NCBI RefSeq assembly: GCF_900141755.1
Contig: NZ_LT670844.1
Span: forward strand, 496,001-560,000
Direction: 5' to 3'
Length of the DNA stretch: 64,000 nt
Source of the DNA: Bradyrhizobium lablabi
Lineage (GTDB): Bacteria; Pseudomonadota; Alphaproteobacteria; Rhizobiales; Xanthobacteraceae
The notes beneath the pieces are model-generated. The model was not told where the DNA came from, did not search any database, and worked only from the letters and a program-made list of their open reading frames with translations. Shown here one piece after another: positions 51,743-60,662 of the stretch; position 1 is the first letter of the stretch; every line of letters starts with the position of its first letter. Made by a program: the position numbers and the translations under genes.

Positions 51743-53062
51743 TCAGCGATAGATGCGCTTCAACTGCCGCTCGCAGTCGGAGATCGCGCCCTTGGCGTCC
51801 TTGGTGCCGGTGCAGTAATTGGCGAACATGTCGACCACCAGGAAGTCGGCGATCGCGGTCGCGGCCTTCTCGCCGGGCGTGCCGATGCCGGAAGCCGGAA
51901 GCGCGCGCTTGGAGGCTTGCGCGAACACCGCGTTCTTCGGGTCCGCGGTCCATACCGGCGAGGAGTCGTAGGCGTTCAGCGTGTGGGTGAGATAGCCCCG
52001 CGCGCCGGACAGCCATTTGTCGAAATTTTCCTTCTCCAGCATGAAGGCGATGAAGGCCTTCGAGGCGTTCGGATATTTGGTGAAGTTGAACGCCAGGATT
52101 GGAACCGCGAGCTGCAGTTCGGTCGGCTTGCCGACCGGACCGACCGGCATCAGCGCGTGATAGGTATCCTCGGCCAGATCCTTCTTGGTCGGGTCATCCT
52201 TCGCGGCCACGTAGATCGAGATCCCGTTGGCGGTGCAATAGAGCTCGCCCGACAGGAACGCCTTGTTGTTGGACGAGTCGTTCCAGGAGGCGACACCGGG
52301 AATGAATGTTTCAGATAGCGCCTTGCAATATTCCAGCGCCTTCACGGTCTCCGGCGAATTGATGATGACCTTGTCATCCTTGTCGACGGTATAGGCGCCG
52401 TGACCCCACAATACCCAATGCAACCAACCATTGGCGTCACCCGTGGCATGCCCAAGGGCAAAACCGGCCGGCGTATTGTTCGCCTTCATCGCCGTGCACA
52501 TCGCAAGGAAGCCCGGGAAGTCCGTCGGGAATGTTGAGAAGCCGGCCTTGTCGGTTGCCGACTTGCGGTAGGTCATGTAGCCGCCAATGGTGGCGACGGG
52601 AATGCCGAGCCAGTCGTCGCCCTTCTTGACGGTCTTTGCCGCCGCATCGGTCCATCCGCCGTATTTCTTGCCGAGGTAATCGGCGACGTCGTTCATGAGC
52701 AGCACTTTGGTCGGGAACAGCTGCGGCAGCGTGTGCAGGCCCCAGGCCAGATCGAGGCCCGAGCCGGTGTTCGCCGCGACCGAGGCTTTGGGTTGCACGT
52801 CCTCAAAAGACTCGCTGAACACGTTCATTTCGGTGCCGGTGGCGGTCTTGAACGCCGCGACCATGGCATTGAAGGCATCGTCTTCCGCCGGAACGAAGCG
52901 CTTCCAGCGCATCACAGTCAGTTTGGCGCCCGGTTCGGCCTTCCATGGCGAGGTATCCGCCCAGGCCTTGGCAAAGTCGAGGAGCGCCGGCCCGGTAAGC
53001 GCGCCGGCCGCAGCCAGCGCGGTGCCGCCCTGAAGCAGAGTGCGGCGGGTAAAATCATGCAT
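51743..53062 (-). CDS. Sugar ABC transporter substrate-binding protein, Tat signal
   Basis: A 439-residue periplasmic receptor of SBP family 1. The N-terminus carries a twin-arginine signal (MHDFTRRTLLQGGTALAAAG). The mature part includes FAKAWADTSPWKAEPGAKLT, GSGLDLAWGLHTLPQLFPTK, WLGIPVATIGGYMTYRKSA and VPILAFNFTKYPNASKAFIA, resembling carbohydrate or polyol binders. Between the ATPase gene (32 bp) and the permeases, it completes an importer. The sugar is unknown. Confidence 0.92.
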   Translation of the reverse strand: MHDFTRRTLLQGGTALAAAGALTGPALLDFAKAWADTSPWKAEPGAKLTVMRWKRFVPAEDDAFNAMVAAFKTATGTEMNVFSESFEDVQPKASVAANTGSGLDLAWGLHTLPQLFPTKVLLMNDVADYLGKKYGGWTDAAAKTVKKGDDWLGIPVATIGGYMTYRKSATDKAGFSTFPTDFPGFLAMCTAMKANNTPAGFALGHATGDANGWLHWVLWGHGAYTVDKDDKVIINSPETVKALEYCKALSETFIPGVASWNDSSNNKAFLSGELYCTANGISIYVAAKDDPTKKDLAEDTYHALMPVGPVGKPTELQLAVPILAFNFTKYPNASKAFIAFMLEKENFDKWLSGARGYLTHTLNAYDSSPVWTADPKNAVFAQASKRALPASGIGTPGEKAATAIADFLVVDMFANYCTGTKDAKGAISDCERQLKRIYR

Positions 53063-53094
53063 CGTCTATCCTCCCTCTAGTGTTTTTTGATTTG

Positions 53095-54162
53095 TTAGGC
53101 ATTCAGTCGTTTGCCCGTCGTCTCATCGAACAGATGCACGAGGGACGGGTCGGGTTTCAGCCGGATCTTGTCGCCCGGATTGAATTGATGGCGCTCGCGG
53201 AAAACGGCGACGACCTGCTCGCCGCCGAGTTTGGCGAACACCTGCGTTTCCGAGCCCGTCGGCTCGACCACGATAATCTCGGCTTCGGCGCCGTCGTCCG
53301 CGATGGTGAAGTGCTCGGGCCGGATGCCATATACCGCCGGCCGGCCATCGGAATTGGCGGGCACCGAGGCGACCGGAAGTTTCACCCCGTTCGGCCCTTC
53401 AAAGCCGGCGCTGCCGTTTGACTTCACCTTGCCTTTGAGGAAATTCATCGCCGGCGAACCGATGAAGCCGGCGACGAACTGGTTGTCCGGCTTGTCATAA
53501 AGTTCGAGCGGCGATCCCATCTGTTCGACGATGCCGTCATGCATCACCACGATCTTGTCGGCCATGGTCATGGCTTCGATCTGGTCGTGGGTGACGTAGA
53601 CGGTGGTGGTTTTCAGCCTCTGGTGCAGTTCCTTGATCTCGGTGCGCATCGCAACGCGCAGCTTGGCGTCGAGGTTGGACAGGGGCTCGTCGAACAGGAA
53701 CACCTGCGGATCGCGCACGATGGCGCGGCCCATGGCGACGCGCTGGCGCTGTCCGCCCGACAATTGCCGGGGATAGCGATCGAGCAACGGCGTCAGTGCC
53801 AGGATTTCGGCGGCGCGATTGACCCCCTTACTGATTTCGGCGGCGCCGGCGCCGCGCAGTTTGAGCGAAAAGCCCATATTGTCGGCGACCGTCATATGCG
53901 GATAGAGCGCATAATTCTGGAACACCATCGCAATGTCCCGCTCTTTCGGCTGGACATTGTTGACGACACGGTCGCCGATCGAAATCGTCCCGGAAGTGAT
54001 GTTTTCCAGCCCCGCGAGCATCCGCAACAGCGTGGATTTGCCGCAGCCGGAGGGGCCGACCAGGACGACGAAGGCGCCGTCCTCGATCGGGATCGTGACG
54101 CCGTGCAGGACCTCAAAGCCGCCAAACGATTTCCGCACGTCGCGAATCTGCACCGACGACAT
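53095..54162 (-). CDS. Sugar ABC transporter ATPase (MalK/UgpC type)
   Basis: A 355-residue ATPase. Walker A VGPSGCGKST, Q-loop MVFQNYALYPHMTV, signature LSGGQRQRVAMGRAIVRDPQ, Walker B VFLFDEPLSNLDAKLR, switch His in TTVYVTHDQIEAMTMADK. The C-terminal TOBE/MOI domain (about 240-355) includes YGIRPEHFTIADD, typical of the CUT1 group. It is the first gene of the minus arm, facing the divergent dehydratase gene across 226 bp. Some CUT1 ATPases serve several importers. Confidence 0.93.
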   Translation of the reverse strand: MSSVQIRDVRKSFGGFEVLHGVTIPIEDGAFVVLVGPSGCGKSTLLRMLAGLENITSGTISIGDRVVNNVQPKERDIAMVFQNYALYPHMTVADNMGFSLKLRGAGAAEISKGVNRAAEILALTPLLDRYPRQLSGGQRQRVAMGRAIVRDPQVFLFDEPLSNLDAKLRVAMRTEIKELHQRLKTTTVYVTHDQIEAMTMADKIVVMHDGIVEQMGSPLELYDKPDNQFVAGFIGSPAMNFLKGKVKSNGSAGFEGPNGVKLPVASVPANSDGRPAVYGIRPEHFTIADDGAEAEIIVVEPTGSETQVFAKLGGEQVVAVFRERHQFNPGDKIRLKPDPSLVHLFDETTGKRLNA

Positions 54163-54388
54163 ACATTCCCTCCTCGATCTGCCTAAAACCCCGCGGTAAA
54201 TTCCGTGGGTCGTCCTCTTATTTGATCGGGGTCATACCAGACTTTTCCGGCGCTGTCGTTGGATCAAAGTCGTAGGGGTTCCCCTCACGCCGCCAACGTT
54301 GCGGAGGGGACGGGGGCGTGGCAGACATCTGGTCGAAGTTACGAAAATGACGCCCCAAGCTTTAAGGGTGTGCGCTGCGGGAGAAACC

Positions 54389-56197
54389 ATGAACAAGCCC
54401 CTTACATCAGTCACCAGACGCAAACTCCGTTCCAGCGAGTGGTTCAACAACCCTCACAACCCCGGCATGACTGCGCTCTATCTGGAGCGCTACCTCAATT
54501 ACGGGCTGACCCGGGAGGAACTGCAGGCCGGCAAGCCGATCATCGGGATCGCGCAAACGGGTAACGACCTGTCGCCCTGCAACCGCCATCATCTCGAATT
54601 GGCGCACCGGGTGCGGGAGGGAATCCGTGCCGCCGGCGGCATCGCCATGGAATTCCCGATGCACCCGATCCAGGAAACCGGCAAACGCCCGACCGCGGCG
54701 CTGGACCGCAACCTCGCCTATCTGGGCCTGGTCGAAATCCTGTTCGGCTATCCCCTGGACGGCGTGGTCCTGACCACCGGCTGCGACAAGACCACGCCTG
54801 CCTGCCTGATGGCGGCGGCGACGGTAAATATGCCCGCAATCGTGCTCTCGGGCGGGCCGATGCTGAACGGCTGGTTCAACGGCGAGCGCTCTGGATCCGG
54901 CACCGTGGTCTGGAAAGCGCGCGAGCGGCTTGCCGCCGGCGAGATCGACTACGAGGAATTCATGAACATCGTGGCCTCCTCGGCGCCCTCGGTCGGCCAT
55001 TGCAACACCATGGGCACCGCCTCGACCATGAATTCGCTGGCCGAAGCGCTCGGCATGTCGCTGCCGGGCTGCGCGGCGATCCCCGCCCCCTACCGCGAGC
55101 GCGGCCAGATTGCCTATGAAACCGGCAAGCGCATCGTTGGGATGGTCTGGGAGGATCTAAAGCCGTCCGACATCCTGACGCGAAAGGCGTTCGAGAACTG
55201 TATCGTGGTCAATTCGGCGATCGGCGGCTCGACCAATGCGCCGATCCATATCAACGCGCTCGCCCGCCATATCGGCGTGGAGTTGTCGATCGACGACTGG
55301 CAGAAGTACGGCCACGAAATTCCGCTGCTCGTGAACATGCAGCCGGCCGGCTTCTACCTTGGCGAGGAATATCACCGCGCCGGCGGCGTGCCGGCGGTGG
55401 TCGGCGAATTGATGCGCCACAAGCGCATCCACGAAGACGCCATGACCGTCAACGGCCACACCATGGGCGACAACTGCCGCGATGCGCCAAAACCCGACGG
55501 CGACGTGATCTGGAGTTTTGACAAGCCCTTGGTGAAGGACGCCGGCTTCCTGGTGCTCCGCGGCAACCTGTTCGACTCCGCGATCATGAAGACCAGTGTC
55601 ATTTCAAAAGAGTTTCGCGACCGCTATCTGATCAATCCCAAGGATCCGAACGCGTTCGAGGGCCGCGCCATCGTGTTCGAAGGGCCGGAGGACTATCACG
55701 CGCGGATCGACGATCCCGCGCTCGATATCGACGAGCGCTGCATCCTGTTCGTGCGCGGCACCGGCCCGATCGGCTACCCCGGCGGCGCCGAGGTCGTGAA
55801 CATGCAGCCGCCGGCAGCACTCATCAAACGCGGCATCCTGTCGCTGCCCTGCATCGGCGATGGACGGCAGTCAGGGACCTCAGGCTCGCCGTCGATCTTG
55901 AATGCGACGCCGGAAGCCGCCGCCGACGGCGGACTGGCGATCCTCAAGACCGGCGACAAGGTTCGCGTCGACCTCAACAAAGGCAGCGCCAACATTTTGA
56001 TCTCCGATGAGGAGCTCAAGAAGCGGCACGCCGAACTTAAAGCAAAAGGCGGCTTCCCCTACCCGGCCAACCAGACGCCGTGGCAGGAACTTTATCGCAA
56101 GACCGTCGGCCAGCAGGCCACCGGCGCCTGCATGGAGTTTGCGACGCGCTATCACGACATCGCAGGCCGGGTCGGCGTGGCGAGGGATAATCACTAG
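54389..56197 (+). CDS. IlvD/Edd-family sugar-acid dehydratase
   Basis: Dehydrates an aldonic acid to a 2-keto-3-deoxy acid using an Fe-S cluster. It has 602 residues from ATG 54389 (GGAG upstream). Cluster and Mg motifs: [60 protein letters not shown] and [35 protein letters not shown] at the start is typical of the arabinonate/xylonate/gluconate group rather than IlvD proper. It is the first gene of the plus arm and would feed KDG kinase and Eda. Confidence 0.9.
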   Translation: MNKPLTSVTRRKLRSSEWFNNPHNPGMTALYLERYLNYGLTREELQAGKPIIGIAQTGNDLSPCNRHHLELAHRVREGIRAAGGIAMEFPMHPIQETGKRPTAALDRNLAYLGLVEILFGYPLDGVVLTTGCDKTTPACLMAAATVNMPAIVLSGGPMLNGWFNGERSGSGTVVWKARERLAAGEIDYEEFMNIVASSAPSVGHCNTMGTASTMNSLAEALGMSLPGCAAIPAPYRERGQIAYETGKRIVGMVWEDLKPSDILTRKAFENCIVVNSAIGGSTNAPIHINALARHIGVELSIDDWQKYGHEIPLLVNMQPAGFYLGEEYHRAGGVPAVVGELMRHKRIHEDAMTVNGHTMGDNCRDAPKPDGDVIWSFDKPLVKDAGFLVLRGNLFDSAIMKTSVISKEFRDRYLINPKDPNAFEGRAIVFEGPEDYHARIDDPALDIDERCILFVRGTGPIGYPGGAEVVNMQPPAALIKRGILSLPCIGDGRQSGTSGSPSILNATPEAAADGGLAILKTGDKVRVDLNKGSANILISDEELKKRHAELKAKGGFPYPANQTPWQELYRKTVGQQATGACMEFATRYHDIAGRVGVARDNH

Positions 56198-56208
56198 GAG
56201 TCGTAACC

Positions 56209-56284
56209 GTCATACGCGGGCTTGACCCGGCAATCCATCGCTCTTCAAGGGAGGATGGATACGCGGGTCAAGCCCGCGTATGAC
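56209..56284. repeat. Dispersed palindrome with perfect 21-bp arms (GTCATACGCGGGCTTGACCCG)
   Basis: The left arm 56209-56229 and right arm 56264-56284 are exact inverted copies, with a 34-bp loop that carries its own short ccatc/gatgg stem. It lies between the dehydratase and the first SDR gene, and may attenuate transcription or stabilise the dehydratase mRNA. Confidence 0.9.
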
Positions 56285-56307
56285 GACTGTAAAATACGGG
56301 AGAAAAA

Positions 56308-57042
56308 ATGTCAGACCGCCTCAAGGGCAAACGCGCATTCGTGACCGCGGGCGCGGCCGGCATCGGCCGCGCCTGCGCGATCGCCTTTGCGCGCGAAGGC
56401 GCCACGGTGTTTGCGACCGACATCGACGAGAAGGGCCTTGCAGCGCTCAAGAGCGAGGGCGTTTCCGAAGTGGCGCGGCTTGACGCGCGCGACACTGCGG
56501 CTGTTGCCGAAATGGCAAAACGGGTCGGCAAAATCGACATCCTGCTCAATGCGGCGGGCTTCGTGCATCACGGCACGGTGCTGGAATGCTCCGACGACGA
56601 CTGGGATTTTTCGTTCGATCTCAACGTCAAGTCGATGCACCGGACGATACGGGCATTCTTGCCGGGCATGCTGGAGCAAGGCCGCGGCTCGATCGTCAAC
56701 ATCTCCTCCGCCGCCGGCGTGTTCAAGGCTGCCCCCAACCGTTATGTCTATGGCGCGACCAAGGCGGCGGTCGCGGCACTGACGCGCGCGGTCGCCGCCG
56801 ATTTCATCACCAGGGGCATCCGCTGCAATTGCATCTGCCCCGGCACCATCGAGACGCCGTCGATGCTCGACCGCGCCGCCGCCGCAGGCCCCGGCGGCCG
56901 TGAGATGTTCGTCTCCAGGCAGCCGATGGGACGGTTGGGCACGGCGGAGGAAATCGCCGCGCTGGCGGTTTATCTCGCGAGCGACGAGAGCGCCTTCACG
57001 ACAGGCATTGCGCATCTCATCGATGGCGGCTGGACGCTGTGA
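56308..57042 (+). CDS. SDR oxidoreductase, probable sugar / hydroxyacid dehydrogenase
   Basis: A 244-residue classical SDR. NAD fold: AFVTAGAAGIGRACAIAFAR. Asp after beta-2 (ATDIDEKG) indicates NAD preference. Catalytic Ser in VNISSAAGVFKAAPNRYVYG and Tyr/Lys in YGATKAAVAALTR. The end FTTGIAHLIDGGWTL is typical. It resembles the DHRS6 / L-fucose-dehydrogenase group. Position beside the dehydratase suggests oxidation of the incoming sugar to its lactone. Confidence 0.87.
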   Translation: MSDRLKGKRAFVTAGAAGIGRACAIAFAREGATVFATDIDEKGLAALKSEGVSEVARLDARDTAAVAEMAKRVGKIDILLNAAGFVHHGTVLECSDDDWDFSFDLNVKSMHRTIRAFLPGMLEQGRGSIVNISSAAGVFKAAPNRYVYGATKAAVAALTRAVAADFITRGIRCNCICPGTIETPSMLDRAAAAGPGGREMFVSRQPMGRLGTAEEIAALAVYLASDESAFTTGIAHLIDGGWTL

Positions 57043-57052
57043 CTCTTAACCC

Positions 57053-57074
57053 CGCCCCGCAAAAGAGCGGGGCG
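57053..57074. repeat. Short GC hairpin between the two SDR genes
   Basis: cgccccgc - aaaaga - gcggggcg, with further G/C-rich flank. There is no T-run. It is similar in type to the other short repeats of this genome. Confidence 0.55.
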
Positions 57075-57134
57075 AGGGAGCGGACCCCGGCGCGGCGAGA
57101 GCGATGACAAAATTAAAGTGAAAGGAATTTCCCC

Positions 57135-57881
57135 ATGAACAAGATCGATCTCAACGGCCGCAGCGCCGTGGTCACCGGCGGCGCCCAGGGTTTTGGGCGC
57201 GCGATTACCGAACGGTTTGTCGCCTCGGGTGCAAAAGTCGCGATCTGGGATCATGACCTGCCGCTCGCCGAGAAAACCGCAAAAGAAATCGGCGACGCCG
57301 TCACCGCGTTCAAGGTCGACGTCTCTGATCTCACCGCGGTCGAGAAGGCACGAGACGCGACGATCAAAACGCTCGGCAAGATCGACATCCTCGTCAACAA
57401 TGCAGGGATCGCCGGTGTCAACAAGACCGTGTGGGAAACCGACCTCGACGAATGGCGCAAGGTGTTGCGCATCAATCTCGACGGCCCGTTTATCTGCTGC
57501 AAGGCGATCGCGCCCGCGATGATCAGCCAAGGCTACGGCCGCATCGTCAATATCGCCTCGATCGCGGGCAAGGAAGGCAACCCCAACGCGGCGCACTACT
57601 CGGCCTCGAAGGCCGGCCTGATCGCGCTGACAAAATCGCTCGGCAAGGAGCTCGCGCAGCACGACATCCTCGTCAACGCGGTGACGCCGGCCGCCGCCAA
57701 GACCGCGATCTTCGACCAGCTGACGCAGCAGCACATCGACTTCATGCTGTCCAAAATTCCGAAAGGACGTTTTGTCCTGGTGGAAGAACTCGCGGCCATG
57801 GTGGCATGGCTGGCGTCACAGGATTGCGCGTTCTCCACGGGCGCGGTGTTCGATATTTCGGGCGGACGGGCGACGTATTAG
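57135..57881 (+). CDS. SDR oxidoreductase, second of the sugar-acid locus
   Basis: A 248-residue classical SDR, clearly distinct from its neighbour. NAD fold: AVVTGGAQGFGRAITERFVA, then IWDHDLPLAEK with Asp for NAD. Catalytic Ser in VNIASIAGKEGNPNAAHYSA and Tyr/Lys in HYSASKAGLIALTK. The C-terminal FSTGAVFDISGGRATY is full length. Possible roles are sugar, alcohol or keto-acid oxidoreductase in the locus. Two SDRs in a row may act on successive steps or on different sugars. Confidence 0.87.
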   Translation: MNKIDLNGRSAVVTGGAQGFGRAITERFVASGAKVAIWDHDLPLAEKTAKEIGDAVTAFKVDVSDLTAVEKARDATIKTLGKIDILVNNAGIAGVNKTVWETDLDEWRKVLRINLDGPFICCKAIAPAMISQGYGRIVNIASIAGKEGNPNAAHYSASKAGLIALTKSLGKELAQHDILVNAVTPAAAKTAIFDQLTQQHIDFMLSKIPKGRFVLVEELAAMVAWLASQDCAFSTGAVFDISGGRATY

Positions 57882-57894
57882 TCCTCCTTCTCTT

Positions 57895-58017
57895 CGTCAT
57901 TGCGAGCGCAGCGAAGCAATCCATGTTCCCGTGCGGCACACAAAGCTGGATTGCTTCGTCGCGGAGTCTGTCATCGGGCGCGCCTTCGCGCGACCCGTTG
58001 GCTCCTCGCAATGACGA
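57895..58017. repeat. Dispersed palindromic repeat, GTCATTGCGAG family, copy 3
   Basis: cgtcattgcgagcgcagcga agcaatcc ... gctggattgcttcgtcgc ... ggctcctcgcaatgacg, closely inverted arms. It occupies the first part of the 330-bp gap before the M50 protease gene. The remainder contains a 25-codon frame (57-residue region ending cctga at about 58132) that I do not accept as a gene. Confidence 0.82.
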
Positions 58018-58211
58018 CAAATGCTTTTGGTGACATTCATGATCAGGGAAGGTGGATGTCTGTGCGGCGCGAAAAAATGGACTGGGTGAAGCTGGACGAC
58101 GGTCTGCCGCAATATCCGGGGACGGCTCCCTGAGGCGGGAGCACTGTTCGCGCCGGTGGTTCATGAATACATGCTAGCATAACGCATCAGTTGAACCGGT
58201 CAGGCCACCCA

Positions 58212-58892
58212 TTGAACATCTCCCTCTACGACATATCGGTCTGGGTCATCCCCCTCGTCATCGCCATCACCTTCCACGAGGCCGCCCACGGTTTTGTCGC
58301 GCACCAACTCGGCGACGATACCGCCTGGAAACTCGGCCGCGTCACCTTCAATCCCCTAAAGCATATCGACCCCTTTGGCACCCTGATCCTGCCGGCCATG
58401 CTGCTATTGGCGCACTCGCCGTTCCTGTTCGGCTACGCCAAGCCGGTGCCGGTGAATTTTCGCGCACTGCGCCATCCGCGGATCGACATGGTCTGGGTGG
58501 CGCTGGCCGGGCCTGCCACCAATATCGCGCTGGCTTTGGTCGCGGCGCTGGCGTTCCATGTCGTGGGCTACCTGCCGCCGGATGCCGCGCAGTGGCTCGC
58601 CGACAATCTCAAAAATGCGCTTGTTATCAATGTCGTGCTCGCGGTTTTTAATATGCTGCCGATCCCCCCGCTGGACGGCGGGCGGGTCGCGGTGGGCCTA
58701 TTGCCGACATGGCTTGCCGCACCGTTGGCCCGGCTGGAGCCGGTCGGGATGCTGATCCTGATCGGAATTCTGATCGTGCTCCCCTTGGCGGGCTCGCAGT
58801 TCGGTCTAAATCTTGATGTTATCTCGGCGATACTGCGGGTCATGACCGGATTTATAATCCAGCTACTTTTGGTGGTAACCGGCAACGGGTAG
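58212..58892 (+). CDS. Site-2-protease-like M50 family intramembrane metallopeptidase
   Basis: A 226-residue integral membrane protein with about six helices. The zinc motif HExxH is ITFHEAAHGFVAHQLGD in the first helix; the third ligand is in NMLPIPPLDGGRV. FNPLKHIDPFGTLILPAMLL is typical of this short, PDZ-less group. The start is not ATG: TTG 58212 (NISLYDISVW) is chosen because the first helix follows at once; TTG 58191 in frame is an alternative. No anti-sigma factor or other evident substrate is adjacent. Confidence 0.85.
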   Translation: MNISLYDISVWVIPLVIAITFHEAAHGFVAHQLGDDTAWKLGRVTFNPLKHIDPFGTLILPAMLLLAHSPFLFGYAKPVPVNFRALRHPRIDMVWVALAGPATNIALALVAALAFHVVGYLPPDAAQWLADNLKNALVINVVLAVFNMLPIPPLDGGRVAVGLLPTWLAAPLARLEPVGMLILIGILIVLPLAGSQFGLNLDVISAILRVMTGFIIQLLLVVTGNG

Positions 58893-58932
58893 TGCGACGT
58901 CTCAAAAAGGAAAGCCGAAAAGGCTTGCGGGC

Positions 58933-59370
58933 ATGGCGATCAAAGCGGCGGATATGTTGATAGCGCGACGTGCCGACACCCGGGCGAGAGCGGATTTTGC
59001 GACCTGGAAGATGATGGCGAAGCTCAATGGCGCCTCCGCCCTGCCCGCCCAGGCGCAAAACTTCCTGGAAAGCTACAAGACCCTGCTCAAGGAAATGCCG
59101 GAGCCGGAGGCCACCGAGGCCACCATCAATACGATCTACAAGAGCTATTACGTTGAGATGGGCGGAGCTGGCGCCGCGCCGGAGGTTCCCGCCCATTCGA
59201 GCAACAAGGCGACCAATAACGTTACCGCCTTCAAGCGGCCGCCCGCCCAGCGCAAATCCGCGCCGCGGCAGGTCGCGCAAGGCCCGGGCGCAAAACCCAG
59301 GCTTCCCGTGGCGCTGATTTTCGCCTGCCTGGTCGTCGTCTATGTCGGGATCCGGTATTTCTGGCAGTGA
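58933..59370 (+). CDS. Hypothetical tail-anchored small protein
   Basis: A 145-residue protein. Residues 1-75 are probably helical and charged (MLIARRADTRARADFATWKM, FLESYKTLLKEMPEPEATEA), followed by a low-complexity Pro/Lys/Arg linker. One C-terminal helix (LPVALIFACLVVVYVGIRYF) ends the chain at WQ, so the bulk faces the cytosol. It is 40 bp after the M50 protease on the same strand, so it is perhaps co-transcribed, and convergent with tonB 6 bp away. I do not recognise a family. Confidence 0.7.
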   Translation: MAIKAADMLIARRADTRARADFATWKMMAKLNGASALPAQAQNFLESYKTLLKEMPEPEATEATINTIYKSYYVEMGGAGAAPEVPAHSSNKATNNVTAFKRPPAQRKSAPRQVAQGPGAKPRLPVALIFACLVVVYVGIRYFWQ

Positions 59371-59376
59371 TGGCGA

Positions 59377-60168
59377 TCAGCTCCGCCCCTTGATCTTGAA
59401 AATCACCGGCAAGGTAAAGCTCAATCCCTCGTCAGCGACGGCCGGCGGAGGCGGCGGTACCGGATCGGACCGCCGAACCATCGCGAGCGCCGCCTCGTCG
59501 AAGGCCGCGTCGCCGGAACCCTTGACGATGCTGGTCGACAGCACGTGGCCCATCCGGTCGAGCTCGAAGCTGACGACGATCTCGGCGGTTTTCTGCGAGC
59601 TCGCGGGGTAGCGCTTATGCTTGTCGAGGTGAGCCATCAGGTCCTTCTGCCACGTGGCGCGCAAGCGCCGCGCGCTCTGACCCGTGCCCTGCGCGGGAGC
59701 GACCGAGCGCGGCGCTTCTGGAACAGCCTCGGTGCTGGGTGTTGCGGTTGCCTCCACAGCGACCGATTCCGTTGAGGCCGAGGTCTGCACCGCGGCCATC
59801 TTGGTATCGTCCTCCGTGGGCTTCTTCTGGTCGTTTGGCGTTACCACCCGATCTGGCTCTGCGGTTTCGGTGGGTACTTCCTTCGGCAGCTCCGTCTCTT
59901 TCAGCTCCGCCTTCTGTTCGGCCTGCGCGGGCGAAGCGACCGAAGCATCCGTATCCGGACCCGCCGGCAAGTCGGTGGGCTCAAGACGCGGTGACGTCAT
60001 CTCCAGCCCGATCTCGATCGCGGGTGCGCCAAGGGAATCGTCCGGATCGTCGGCCTCAAGATGCGCGAATGCCAGCGCGGCACCACCGAGGTGAAGCGCA
60101 AACGCCGCTATGCCGGCGAGAATCCATAGCCGGCGGGAAGGTTTTTGTTCGGTATCGAGCTCGGACAT
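59377..60168 (-). CDS. tonB: TonB-family energy transducer
   Basis: A 263-residue periplasm-spanning protein. One N-terminal helix (LWILAGIAAFALHLGGAALA) anchors it. A long Pro/Glu/Thr/Ala-rich spacer (about residues 40-170) follows, then the TonB C-terminal domain: KDLMAHLDKHKRYPASSQKT, VVSFELDRMGHVLSTSIVKG, FDEAALAMVRRSDPVPPPPP. It transmits proton-motive force from ExbB-ExbD to outer-membrane receptors. It follows exbD by 17 bp, making an exbB-exbD-tonB set. Confidence 0.92.
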   Translation of the reverse strand: MSELDTEQKPSRRLWILAGIAAFALHLGGAALAFAHLEADDPDDSLGAPAIEIGLEMTSPRLEPTDLPAGPDTDASVASPAQAEQKAELKETELPKEVPTETAEPDRVVTPNDQKKPTEDDTKMAAVQTSASTESVAVEATATPSTEAVPEAPRSVAPAQGTGQSARRLRATWQKDLMAHLDKHKRYPASSQKTAEIVVSFELDRMGHVLSTSIVKGSGDAAFDEAALAMVRRSDPVPPPPPAVADEGLSFTLPVIFKIKGRS

Positions 60169-60185
60169 CTCGATCTATCAACCGC

Positions 60186-60659
60186 TCAAGGTTTCGGGTT
60201 TGCCGGCGCTGAAGGCGGCAACACCGTATCAGGAACGCCTTCCAGCGCCACCAGCTTGATCTTCGAATAGCCGCCGGCGCGCAGAATTTCCAGCACGTCC
60301 ATCAGCTCGCCATAGGGCACCGACCGATCGGCGCGCAAGAAGACAAAGCGATCTTTGCTGGAATCGGCCATCGCATCGAGCGAGCGGACCAGGTCGACCC
60401 GCTTGACCGGGTTTTCCCCGATCGCAACCGCCAGATCGGGCTTGATGGTGACATAGGTCGGCTTGTCCGGTTTCTTCTGCGGGGTAGCCGTCGAGGACGG
60501 CAGATCGACGGGAAGATCGACGGTCGAGAGCGGCGCCGCCACCATGAAGATGATCAGAAGGACGAGGATCACGTCGATAAACGGCGTGACGTTGATCTCG
60601 TGAGTCTCGGCGAAATCATCGTCGTCGTTGAGATCGGTATCTGCGAATGAAGCGCCCAT
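60186..60659 (-). CDS. exbD: ExbD biopolymer transport protein
   Basis: A 157-residue protein with one helix near residues 28-46. The start DDDDFAETHEINVTPFIDVI then LVLLIIFMVAAPLSTVDLPV contains the essential intramembrane Asp (FIDVILVLLIIFM). The periplasmic domain includes FLRADRSVPYGELMDVLEIL. It forms the proton channel with ExbB. It starts 3 bp after the exbB stop. Confidence 0.94.
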   Translation of the reverse strand: MGASFADTDLNDDDDFAETHEINVTPFIDVILVLLIIFMVAAPLSTVDLPVDLPSSTATPQKKPDKPTYVTIKPDLAVAIGENPVKRVDLVRSLDAMADSSKDRFVFLRADRSVPYGELMDVLEILRAGGYSKIKLVALEGVPDTVLPPSAPANPKP

Positions 60660-60662
60660 CGC

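Noticed and set aside
58058..58132. 25-codon frame (MSVRREKMDWVKLDD...) with a GGAAGG-like site
   Set aside because: Very short, ends in low-complexity sequence and lies beside a dispersed repeat; nothing supports expression.
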